Shown here: positions 26,285 through 32,918 of the stretch, piece by piece
How the letters are laid out: every line of letters starts with the position of its first letter
Position numbering within the stretch: position 1 is the first letter of the stretch
Source of the DNA: an uncultured Prevotellaceae bacterium
Lineage (GTDB): Bacteria > Bacteroidota > Bacteroidia > Bacteroidales > Bacteroidaceae
Assembly: GCA_902761605.1 (NCBI GenBank)
Contig: CACWLC010000025.1
Location: forward strand, 1 to 33,130
Length of the DNA: 33,130 bases
Direction of reading: 5' to 3'
Notes under the pieces: model-generated
What the model was told of the DNA's origin: nothing
Databases searched by the model: none
What the model saw: the letters and a program-made list of their open reading frames with translations, nothing else
Position numbers and translations under genes: made by a program

Positions 26285-28810
26285 ATGTCTTTCCTCCATT
26301 CCGTCGCCACCCAGCTCCACTCAACCTTCGGTTCCGATCTCTCCAATGTCACCGTTGTCTTCCCCAACAAACGAGCATCTCTCTTCCTCAACGAACAACT
26401 TGCCAGTCTCTCAGACAAACCCATCTGGAGTCCTTCATATATCACCATCAGCGACCTTTTCCGTAGTCTGACTACCCGTGAGGTTGCCGACCCCATAAAA
26501 CTGGTGTGCGACCTCTACAAAAGCTTCATCGCTTGCACGAACATCGACGAGACACTCGATCATTTCTATGGTTGGGGAGAGATCCTTTTAGCCGATTTCG
26601 ATGACCTCGACAAACACATGGTCCCTGCAGAGAAGGTCTTTGCCAACATCCGCGATATCCACGAGTTCGACGACGACTCTTACCTCACAGAACAACAGCG
26701 GGAAACGCTCCGTAAGTTCTTCAGCAATTTCTCCGAGGATCACAACTCCGAACTCAAACAACGCTTTCTCTCCCTCTGGAGTCATATCTACGATATCTAT
26801 CAGGACTTCAACTCCCGCCTTGCCTCCCAGAACCTCGCCTACGAAGGTGGCCTCTACCGCCAGGTCATCACCTCACTCACTAATGGAGACCATCAGCCAT
26901 CAGACATCTTACATCTTACATCTTCCTTCGTCTTTGTCGGCTTCAACCTCCTCCACCCCGTAGAACAAGCCCTCATAGACTTCCTTGGTCCCCGTGCGAG
27001 AGTGATTCAGGACACCGACGAAGACTCCCCGAAAGGTATCTCCATCATCTCTGCCCCCACAAACAATATCCAGGCCCGTTACGTCTCTACCTGGCTCAAA
27101 GAAGGCAATCGCATTTCCGATGGTAGCAAGACCGCTATCGTCCTTGCCGACGAGTCTCTCCTCCAGACAGTCATCCACTGCCTTCCTCCCGAACTCACCA
27201 AGGTCAACATCACCACAGGCTATCCCCTCTCACAAACAACTTTTGGGGAATATCCACAAGAGTCGTCATCCCTGACCTCATGGCTCTCCTCCCTTATCAG
27301 TTTGGTAAAGGATAGCGCCCAGAACCAAACAGGACCATTGGAGAGCGAGGCTCATTTCCGTATGTATACAATACTTAACCGCCTGATGACATTAGTTGAA
27401 TCAGGCGACCTTGACGTATCTCTTCCTACCCTTCAGCGCCTCCTAACACAGATCATCTCATCCACCACAATCCCCTTTCACGGTGAACCCATAGAAGGTA
27501 TTCAGATTATGGGTGTCCTCGAAACCCGTAACCTCGATTTCGACCATATCCTTCTCCTCTCCTGCAATGAGGGCAACCTACCCAAAGGCGTAAACGACAC
27601 CTCTTTTATTCCCCACAGCATCCGAAAGGCATATAACCTAACGACCATTGACCACAAAGTCGCAATCTATCACAACTACTTCCGAAGACTACTCCAAAGA
27701 GTCTCTGATGTCACCATATTATATAATAACTCCACCAATGATGGCAAGACGGGCGAGATGTCACAGTTCATGCTCCAGCTGCTCGTAGAGTCATCCGAAT
27801 CGCAGAACAACATCTCTTTCAGTACCCTTCAGGCCGGACAACAACCCATTCTCCACCAGCCACAGCCCATAGCTAAGACTCCCGAGGTGATGGAAGCCCT
27901 CAAACAGCGATTCTCCGGTAAGATCCTCTCTCCTTCTGCCCTCGCAAAATACCTGCGTTGTTCCCTGCAGTTCTTCTATCGCTATGCAGCCCAACTCGAG
28001 GAACTCGACGATGAAGAGGACACCATCGATAATCGCATCTTCGGAAACATCTTCCATAAGTCAGTTCAAAACCTCTACGAAAGATTCGAGAAACGCTCCA
28101 TCACGAAGTCCGACATCGAAAACCTCCTGAAACAGGATGTAAACATCATCCGTGCTGTAGATAAGGCCTTCATGCTCGAGGTCTTTCATATCGAAGACCC
28201 CGAAGCTTCTCTCCCACCACTCAACGGACTTCAGCTCATCAATCGCGAGGTAATAATAAAATATGTGCGCCAACTCCTGGAGGTTGACCAGAAACTCACT
28301 CCTTTCACCATCCTCGACCTGGAAAAGCCCGTCACCTCCCGTATCGACGTTCCAAACATGGGCACTATGACTCTCGGAGGTTTCGTTGACCGTATCGACG
28401 AGATCACCCTCACCGATGGTTCCAAACGTATCCGCATCGTAGACTACAAGACCGGCAGTTCACGCCTTAAACCCATTCAGGACATTCCCGCCATCTTCAA
28501 TCCCGACAACATCAAAAACCATAGCGATTACTATCTCCAGACCATACTCTACGCTTGCATTGCCCAAGAGAAAAGCCCGAAGTCAATAGTATCTCCCTGT
28601 CTTCTCTTTATCCAGCATGCAGGCTCCGACAATTATGACCCGACCCTAAAACTCGGCAAGACACTTGTTACAGACATCTCCGAAATAAAGTCCGACTTCA
28701 TGTCTCAGCTTTCTGATCTCCTCTCAGAGATCTTCAACCCTTCTCTCCCCTTCACACCCGCCCCAGACCGCAACCGTTGTAAATCCTGCCCATACTCTTC
28801 TCTCTGTTAA
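26285..28810 (+). CDS. addB: AddB-like PD-(D/E)XK nuclease subunit with iron-sulfur cysteines
   Basis: This is the likely partner of AddA in break resection. I start at ATG 26285 (841 aa), 13 nt behind addA. The reading frame is open further upstream but overlaps addA, and its translation before MSFLHSVATQLHST has no family resemblance. The nuclease domain carries LSPSALAKYLRCSLQFFYRY near residue 550, GGFVDRIDE near 697 and VDYKTGSSRL near 718. The final CKSCPYSSLC (C-x2-C-x5-C) together with the Cys near 556 reproduces the four-cysteine Fe-S nuclease signature of AddB. The N-terminal helicase-like part has VVFPNKRASLFLNEQL where a Walker A would be, so ATPase activity here is doubtful. A strong terminator follows. 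Confidence 0.88.
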   Translation: MSFLHSVATQLHSTFGSDLSNVTVVFPNKRASLFLNEQLASLSDKPIWSPSYITISDLFRSLTTREVADPIKLVCDLYKSFIACTNIDETLDHFYGWGEILLADFDDLDKHMVPAEKVFANIRDIHEFDDDSYLTEQQRETLRKFFSNFSEDHNSELKQRFLSLWSHIYDIYQDFNSRLASQNLAYEGGLYRQVITSLTNGDHQPSDILHLTSSFVFVGFNLLHPVEQALIDFLGPRARVIQDTDEDSPKGISIISAPTNNIQARYVSTWLKEGNRISDGSKTAIVLADESLLQTVIHCLPPELTKVNITTGYPLSQTTFGEYPQESSSLTSWLSSLISLVKDSAQNQTGPLESEAHFRMYTILNRLMTLVESGDLDVSLPTLQRLLTQIISSTTIPFHGEPIEGIQIMGVLETRNLDFDHILLLSCNEGNLPKGVNDTSFIPHSIRKAYNLTTIDHKVAIYHNYFRRLLQRVSDVTILYNNSTNDGKTGEMSQFMLQLLVESSESQNNISFSTLQAGQQPILHQPQPIAKTPEVMEALKQRFSGKILSPSALAKYLRCSLQFFYRYAAQLEELDDEEDTIDNRIFGNIFHKSVQNLYERFEKRSITKSDIENLLKQDVNIIRAVDKAFMLEVFHIEDPEASLPPLNGLQLINREVIIKYVRQLLEVDQKLTPFTILDLEKPVTSRIDVPNMGTMTLGGFVDRIDEITLTDGSKRIRIVDYKTGSSRLKPIQDIPAIFNPDNIKNHSDYYLQTILYACIAQEKSPKSIVSPCLLFIQHAGSDNYDPTLKLGKTLVTDISEIKSDFMSQLSDLLSEIFNPSLPFTPAPDRNRCKSCPYSSLC

Positions 28811-28833
28811 TAATCTCCCTTTCCACATAATCT

Positions 28834-28867
28834 AAAGAGGCAATTTTTCATAAGTTGCCTCTTTTTT
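28834..28867 (+). terminator. Terminator of the addA-addB operon
   Basis: AAAGAGGCAA (28834-28843) and TTGCCTCTTT (28855-28864) form a perfect 10-bp stem with an 11-nt loop, followed by more T residues to 28867. Confidence 0.92.
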
Positions 28868-28869
28868 GT

Positions 28870-29103
28870 TGAACCAACGGGGTTGTTTGATTTTAATTTT
28901 ACATTACAAAAAATCATTTTGCCCAATATATTTTTAGTGCAAAATGTAATATTATATATTACATTTTGCACTAAAATATAAAATATTATCATAATTGCAG
29001 TATACGTATAATATTATTTATAAAAGTGTTATTAATGAATAACCGCAAGTGTTTTTCACTATGTTAAATAATACAAAATCTGAACAATAATTTAAGATTA
29101 TAT
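28870..29103. other. AT-rich intergenic region with several dyads
   Basis: No credible gene is seen here. Apart from the 45-bp palindrome, the region holds TATACGTATA (29001-29010) and GTTATT/AATAAC (29028-29033 with 29038-29043). Base composition is much more AT-rich than the flanking genes. It precedes the promoter of the small transcript and the polysaccharide gene. Confidence 0.6.
28932..28976. repeat. Perfect 45-bp palindrome (21-bp arms, 3-nt centre)
   Basis: Arms 28932-28952 and 28956-28976 are exact reverse complements around TAT. Each arm contains GTGCAAAATG/CATTTTGCAC. With one bulged T the pairing extends four more bases outward (TATA). Partial echoes of the arm (TTTTACATTACAAAA, CATTTTGC) lie just upstream at about 28898-28922. 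There is no T-run that would make it a standard terminator. Confidence 0.9.
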
Positions 29104-29134
29104 TTGATTATTTCAAATAATTTGCTTACCTTTG
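29104..29134 (+). promoter_or_regulatory. Promoter P1, TTG-N20-TACCTTTG, of a short transcript
   Basis: TTG at 29104-29106 and TACCTTTG at 29127-29134 have 20-nt spacing, a full consensus. It lies more than 200 nt before the dehydratase gene and directly ahead of a small ORF and a terminator-like hairpin. Confidence 0.75.
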
Positions 29135-29169
29135 AAACCGAAAATGACCGACAATAGATAAATAAGATA

Positions 29170-29286
29170 ATGTTTAACTATAAATTCGTTGATTTTCTCT
29201 GGGTAACTTTAAATGTAATTTACTATGAAGCCCGCAGCCATCTCACCTGCGGATACACACAAGGCAAGAAAGGCCTATGCGTTTAA
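29170..29286 (+). CDS. Candidate 38-aa leader peptide or small protein
   Basis: ATG at 29170 opens a frame that begins MFNYKFVDFLWVTLNVIYYE and ends KKGLCV with TAA at 29284-29286. The first half is hydrophobic and aromatic, the second polar. The coding frame runs through the first RNA stem and the 5' arm of the second, and stops inside that stem's loop, an arrangement typical of leader-peptide attenuators. The 10-nt word GTTTAACTAT occurs both at its start (29172) and at its stop (29281). No recognised family and no Shine-Dalgarno were found, so coding status is uncertain. Confidence 0.35.
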   Translation: MFNYKFVDFLWVTLNVIYYEARSHLTCGYTQGKKGLCV

Positions 29287-29307
29287 CTATCAAAATCGTC
29301 CTTTCTT

Positions 29308-29346
29308 GGGGAGGCTCCAGCGGGAGTCTCCTTTCTTTATTTTTAT
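29308..29346 (+). terminator. Terminator or attenuator hairpin before the dehydratase gene
   Basis: A 9-bp GC-rich stem (29310-29318 with 29323-29331, one G-U pair), extendable by two G-U pairs, is followed by a run rich in T up to 29346. It stands only about 7 nt ahead of an in-frame ATG at 29353 and 29 nt ahead of the -33 box of promoter P2. Confidence 0.7.
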
Positions 29347-29374
29347 AATTAAATGAAAAAAAATACATTATTAT

Positions 29375-29405
29375 TTGGTCATATGCCAAATTTCGACTAC
29401 CTTTG
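29375..29405 (+). promoter_or_regulatory. Promoter P2, TTG-N20-TACCTTTG, of the dehydratase gene
   Basis: TTG at 29375-29377 and TACCTTTG at 29398-29405, followed by CACCGG, form a full consensus promoter. It lies inside the frame that an ATG at 29353 would open, which argues that translation really starts at ATG 29431. Confidence 0.75.
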
Positions 29406-29430
29406 CACCGGTTTTAGAGGAAGAAGATAT

Positions 29431-31434
29431 ATGAGAAGTCCATTTGACAAGATACTAAACTGGTATTTCACCAAAAATTCACTACCCTACTGGTGTATAT
29501 TATTGATTGACTTGGCGATTGTAATGTTCAGTGGCATAACAACTTACTGGATATTCAACAAGACAGCAACGACGATAGAGCACGCTTATCAGCTTTTAGA
29601 CACGGTGATAATTTTCGCCATGCTTAGCCTCCCTGGGTTTAGATTATTCCACACGTATTCGGGCTTCATGCGCTATTCAAGCTTCGTCGATCTGATGCGA
29701 GTAACGTATGGTAACGCACTCACTCTCGTACTGGCTCTATTGGCTGAATACGGCATGGACTATCTGCCAGGCGACAAGTTTGTGCATTTCAACACCACGA
29801 GCATCTGTATCCTCTTTATTCTCGCCACACTTCTGATGTGGGCCCTTCGTGTATTTGTCAAGACACTCTACGACGTAGCGTTCTCGAATACCAGAGCTGT
29901 GAGAATACTTATCTATGGTGCCATGCAGGGCGGAGTGGGTCTTGCTAAAAGCATCCAGGCTCAGCGCCCAAGGAAATTCGTGGTCAAGGGTTTCATCACA
30001 CATTACAAGAATACCAAGCACCATGAGATCATGGGCGAGAAGGTATATTCGATTAGCGACAACATGGAAGAGATTATCCGCAAGAATGATATCGAGGCTG
30101 TGCTTGTTGCACCATATCGTACTAAGGAATTCCGAAACAATCAGGAGATTCAGGACAAGATCATCGGAGCCGGAGCAAAGATCTACATGGCTCAGAGCGC
30201 AATAGAGATAGAGCCCAGCGAGGATTCAAATGCCGAGGTAGACTACTCACATATGCAACTTCGTGAGGTATCGGTTGAGGAACTGCTTCCAAGACAGGAG
30301 ATCAGAGTCGACCTTAAGTCAGTAGAGGAACTGCTGACCGGACAACGTGTGCTTATCACAGGCTCAGCCGGATCTATCGGTTCTGAGATGGTTCGTCAGG
30401 TGGCTCAATTCAAACCCGCAGCGATGATACTCATCGACCAGGCCGAGACGCCACAGCACGACATCCGTCTGATGATGGCCAAGGAATTCCCCGAAATACA
30501 GGCCGAGACCATCGTTACCAGCATCAGCAGAAAGACTCGCATGGAGGAGATCTTCAAGAGCTTCCGTCCAGATTATGTGTTCCACGCTGCAGCATATAAG
30601 CACGTGCCGATGATGGAGGACAACCCCTCTGAGGCTGTGCTCAACAATATCTATGGAACGAAGATCATAGCCGACATGGCCGTAAAATACGGTGTCAAGA
30701 AGTTCGTGATGGTATCGACAGACAAGGCTGTGAACCCCACAAATGTGATGGGATGTTCCAAACGTATCTGTGAGATCTATGTCCAGTCGCTCGACCAGGC
30801 CATAAAGGAGAAGAAAGTGGCAGCCCACCTGCTGTCTCTTGGCAACAAAGAGAGCTTCATCACTGCTTCACAGCTCGGAGGGCCGATGGCAAGGACACAG
30901 TTCGTTACCACCCGATTCGGAAATGTTCTGGGTTCCAACGGATCAGTAATACCACTGTTCAGGGAACAGATAAAGAATGGCGGACCGGTAACCGTTACCG
31001 ACGAACGCATCGTACGTTTCTTCATGCTCATACCCGAGGCTTGTAAACTGGTACTTGAAGCAGGAACAAAGGGCAACGGCGGTGAGATATTCGTCTTCGA
31101 CATGGGCAAACCGGTCAAGATAGCAGACCTTGCAAAACGTATGATCCAGCTCTCTGGTGCAAAGAATGTGGAGATAAAGTTCACCGGGCTGCGTCCGGGA
31201 GAAAAGCTCTACGAGGAAGTGCTCAACGAACTCGAAGGCACCAAACCCACCTTCCATGAGAAGATACGTATCGCAGAGGTTCGTGAATACGATTATGACA
31301 CCGTCTGCAAACAGATCGATGACCTCGTAGCCATCTCAAAGCAATACGACGACATGGCTACAGTAGCCAAGATGAAAGAGATTGTACCGGAATACAAATC
31401 CAACAACTCCATCTACGAGAAGCTCGACAAATAG
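29431..31434 (+). CDS. Membrane-bound nucleoside-diphosphate-sugar 4,6-dehydratase (PglF/WbpM/CapD type)
   Basis: It probably converts UDP-GlcNAc to a 4-keto-6-deoxy sugar for surface polysaccharide or protein glycans. I start at ATG 29431 (667 aa). ATG 29353 in the same frame would translate a consensus promoter and add 26 residues without family character. The product has four predicted membrane helices within about residues 20-140, a first nucleotide-binding domain (VRILIYGAMQGGVGLAKSI), then the dehydratase domain with ITGSAGSIGSEMVRQVA near 310, FHAAAYKHVPMMEDNP, STDKAVNPTNVMGCSKR with Met-x3-Lys near 440 (this family uses Met in place of the usual Tyr), TTRFGNVLGSNGSVIPLF and TGLRPGEKLYEE. 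The gene stands alone, with no glycosyltransferases beside it. Confidence 0.9.
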   Translation: MRSPFDKILNWYFTKNSLPYWCILLIDLAIVMFSGITTYWIFNKTATTIEHAYQLLDTVIIFAMLSLPGFRLFHTYSGFMRYSSFVDLMRVTYGNALTLVLALLAEYGMDYLPGDKFVHFNTTSICILFILATLLMWALRVFVKTLYDVAFSNTRAVRILIYGAMQGGVGLAKSIQAQRPRKFVVKGFITHYKNTKHHEIMGEKVYSISDNMEEIIRKNDIEAVLVAPYRTKEFRNNQEIQDKIIGAGAKIYMAQSAIEIEPSEDSNAEVDYSHMQLREVSVEELLPRQEIRVDLKSVEELLTGQRVLITGSAGSIGSEMVRQVAQFKPAAMILIDQAETPQHDIRLMMAKEFPEIQAETIVTSISRKTRMEEIFKSFRPDYVFHAAAYKHVPMMEDNPSEAVLNNIYGTKIIADMAVKYGVKKFVMVSTDKAVNPTNVMGCSKRICEIYVQSLDQAIKEKKVAAHLLSLGNKESFITASQLGGPMARTQFVTTRFGNVLGSNGSVIPLFREQIKNGGPVTVTDERIVRFFMLIPEACKLVLEAGTKGNGGEIFVFDMGKPVKIADLAKRMIQLSGAKNVEIKFTGLRPGEKLYEEVLNELEGTKPTFHEKIRIAEVREYDYDTVCKQIDDLVAISKQYDDMATVAKMKEIVPEYKSNNSIYEKLDK

Positions 31435-31491
31435 TCTCAACACTCCTGTGTCATCCTATCAGGATAGTATTTCATGTGCAACTCATAATAA

Positions 31492-31518
31492 AAGAGGGAA
31501 CCGCTTTGGTTCCCTCTT
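31492..31518 (+). terminator. Terminator after the dehydratase gene
   Basis: AAGAGGGAACC (31492-31502) and GGTTCCCTCTT (31508-31518) form a perfect 11-bp stem with a GCTTT loop. On + it is followed by CCGTTATTTT, and on minus by TTTTATTATG, so it can serve both the dehydratase gene and the remnant peptidase gene on the other strand. Confidence 0.85.
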
Positions 31519-31521
31519 CCG

Positions 31522-31767
31522 TTATTTTACATCGAAGACTATCTTCCTGCGATTGTTCTTCGGACGCACTGCGAAATGCACCCATACCGTCGAGCCCCGC
31601 ACCTCGATGATAAGCTCATCAAAATCTTCTCAGGATTGATCTGCGATATCGAGCAGGATAACTGCATAGCGAAGCGCTTGCTCCTTGCCTAAGCACTTGA
31701 TATCAGCAGCACAACCTACGAGATGATTCGAGGTCGAACTCCCCCCCTGCCTCTCCCATGTTCCAAC
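31522..31767 (-). pseudogene. Remnant of an M15-family peptidase, interrupted and N-terminally truncated
   Basis: The minus-strand frame ending at TAA 31522-31524 reads 45 codons up to an in-frame TGA (31630-31632) and then 35 more. Before the TGA stands SSTSNHLVGCAADIKCLGKE, with the Ser-x-His-x2-Gly-x3-Asp zinc-site pattern of M15 peptidases. After it come EDFDELIIEVRGSTVWVHFA, with the final zinc-site His, and RPKNNRRKIVFDVK. A GGA to TGA change would account for the stop. The frame has no start codon before an upstream TAA at 31768-31770, and a run of seven C (seven G on the coding strand) lies at 31741-31747. Related full-length proteins are small peptidoglycan peptidases of phage or bacterial origin. 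Confidence 0.7.
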
Positions 31768-31774
31768 TTACTAA

Positions 31775-31887
31775 AGAAAATGATTAAGGTCACAAATTTA
31801 GATTTCAAGATTTTCCAACAAATGGGGTGGTAAAAAAAAAAGTGCCATATTCTGTTATAATCTCCAAGACTAAGGCAATAATACAGA
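31775..31887. other. Intergenic segment without gene
   Basis: No gene is supported here. It contains a ten-A run near 31833-31842 and the word ATTCTGTTAT at 31846, an echo of the ATTCTGT found in the inverted repeats that follow. Confidence 0.4.
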
Positions 31888-32041
31888 ATACAGAATACAG
31901 TTTTTTTGAGGAGAGAAAATTGGAGAAAAAGATAGTTGTATAATATTATTATATATTATATATATAATATAAATATTATATATATAATAATCTTCAAAAG
32001 CACACCGCTTAACATACTCTCTACAAAACTGTATTCTGTAT
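31888..32041. repeat. AT-rich element bounded by perfect 17-bp inverted repeats
   Basis: ATACAGAATACAGTTTT (31888-31904) and AAAACTGTATTCTGTAT (32025-32041) are exact reverse complements 120 nt apart. The left end also holds an extra CAGAATA repeat (31884-31890). The interior is dominated by alternating TA/AT, itself nearly self-complementary (about 31935-31991). It codes for nothing credible. It could be a non-autonomous transposon-like (MITE) element, a large RNA hairpin or a regulatory region. No clear target-site duplication was found. Confidence 0.65.
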
Positions 32042-32110
32042 CCAAAGGTATTAATTCAGAATGCTGTTTTTCAAAAACGTGCTTTTTTTTTGCTTATTTT
32101 GGATTTTTAT

Positions 32111-32141
32111 TTGGAGTGTACGTGAAAAATTAGTACCTTTG
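32111..32141 (+). promoter_or_regulatory. Promoter of the HU-like/smalltalk unit, TTG-N20-TACCTTTG
   Basis: TTG at 32111-32113 and TACCTTTG at 32134-32141, followed by CATTG, give a full consensus promoter about 160 nt ahead of the HU-like start codon. Confidence 0.78.
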
Positions 32142-32149
32142 CATTGTCA

Positions 32150-32254
32150 ATGAAAAAAAATGAAATTTGCGGCCTGCCCAGCCAACAAAATTTTCCTTGC
32201 GCGCGCGTAAGTGTTTCCTCGGGAGAGCCAAAAACGGAGTCGATTCAGAGATGA
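32150..32254 (+). CDS. Candidate 34-codon upstream ORF in the HU-like leader
   Basis: ATG 32150 lies 8 nt after the -7 element, so it would sit at or next to the transcript's 5' end. The frame reads MKKNEICGLPSQQNFPCARV and ends at TGA 32252-32254. It spans a GCGCGCGCG run at 32199-32207. No family is recognised, and coding is only a possibility. Its main interest is position: a nearly leaderless small ORF ahead of a gene that starts at 32302. Confidence 0.25.
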   Translation: MKKNEICGLPSQQNFPCARVSVSSGEPKTESIQR

Positions 32255-32301
32255 GCAAAAATAATTAACAGTCTATTAACTTTTTAAAATTAAATTGAAT
32301 T

Positions 32302-32894
32302 ATGGCACTTAAAGTAAAAGCAGTTGAGAAGAACATTAAGTTCGACAAAAAAGTGAAGGCGTTTGGCGCTACGTGATGCAACCCGACCTCTACATCGCAC
32401 TCTCGCAGGCGAAGGTCATCAAGGAGGCAGCTCTCCGAAGCGGAGTAAGTCAGGGTTTGATGAAGGCCTGCTGGGATGCAGCCGGAGAGGTAATCAAGGC
32501 GTGGGCAACTGAAGGTCACTCTGTGGCTCTGCCAGGACTGGGAACCATGCGTTTCGGACTCCGTGCGAAGTCGGTCGAGGATGTGAACAAGGTAAAGACC
32601 GGTCTGATCAAGACACGACGTATCATCTTCACTCCATCGCAGGATCTGAAGGACGAGCTGGCAGACACAGCAATCCAGATAACCTGTTACGACCGCAACG
32701 GTGACATCGTGAAGCGTGTGACATCAGCTGACGCTGGCGAGGTTGAGGACCCAGAAGGTGAGAACGGAACTACGGAGAACGGATCAACGGATTCAGAGAA
32801 TAACGGATCACAGAGTGGTTCAGGCTCTCAGAACTCAGGCTCAGACACTGGCGGATCAGGCGGCGAGCCCGGTGGCAACGGCGACATGGAGTGA
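32302..32894 (+). CDS. HU-like DNA-binding protein, frameshifted near its N-terminus
   Basis: The gene starts at ATG 32302 with MALKVKAVEKNIKFDKKVKA and meets TGA at 32374-32376. The body continues in another frame from about 32364: RYVMQPDLYIALSQAKVIKE, ACWDAAGEVIKAWATEGHSV, ALPGLGTMRFGLRAKSVEDV, ITCYDRNGDIVKRVTSADAG. One extra A in the six-A run at 32347-32352 would join both parts as DKKSEGVWRYVMQPDLY, matching the style of the family. The open part from ATG 32373 alone is 173 aa. The core is the HU/IHF-like fold found in Bacteroidales, and the last 50 residues are an acidic Gly/Ser/Asn-rich disordered tail. The lesion may be a true mutation or an assembly error. Confidence 0.8.
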
Positions 32895-32904
32895 TCTGTC
32901 TAAG

Positions 32905-32913
32905 AAAGGAGGT
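32905..32913 (+). promoter_or_regulatory. Strong Shine-Dalgarno of the smalltalk gene
   Basis: AAAGGAGGT, with five bases to the ATG at 32919, is nearly perfectly complementary to the 16S rRNA tail. This is rare in this window, where most genes have no such site. Confidence 0.8.
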
Positions 32914-32918
32914 AAGCT

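Larger units (their letters stand above)
29135..29346 (+). ncRNA. Candidate small RNA or attenuated leader upstream of the dehydratase gene
   Basis: The segment runs from P1 to a GC-rich hairpin with a T-rich tail. Three stems are visible: CCGCAG/CTGCGG (29232-29237 with 29247-29252); CAAGAAAGG/CCTTTCTTG (29265-29273 with 29300-29308), a perfect 9-bp stem; and GGAGGCTCC/GGAGTCTCC (29310-29318 with 29323-29331, one G-U, AGCG loop) followed by TTTCTTTATTTTT. A second CCTTTCTT at 29330-29337 could compete for AAGAAAGG. A second promoter lies downstream, so this may be an independent transcript of about 200 nt; otherwise it is an attenuator. Confidence 0.5.

Noticed and set aside
28932-28976. Invertible promoter like those of Bacteroides capsule loci
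   Set aside because: Those have inverted repeats about 100-200 bp apart around a promoter. Here the arms are only 3 nt apart, so there is nothing to invert.
29135-29346. 6S RNA, tmRNA or SRP RNA
   Set aside because: The ends do not pair as in 6S RNA, there is no tRNA-like or tag-coding part, and the conserved SRP domain-IV loop is absent.
31382-31639. 85-codon + strand frame after the dehydratase gene
   Set aside because: It overlaps the 3' end of the dehydratase gene in another frame, crosses its terminator and runs antisense to the M15 remnant.
31888-32041. Invertible promoter bounded by 17-bp repeats
   Set aside because: No TAnnTTTG promoter lies between the arms and no invertase gene is near. 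The HU-unit promoter is outside, so inversion would have no obvious effect.
31936-32133. 65-codon + strand frame (MYNIIIYYIYNINIIY...)
   Set aside because: Its first part is only translated TA repeats of the AT-rich element, and it runs through the HU-unit promoter.
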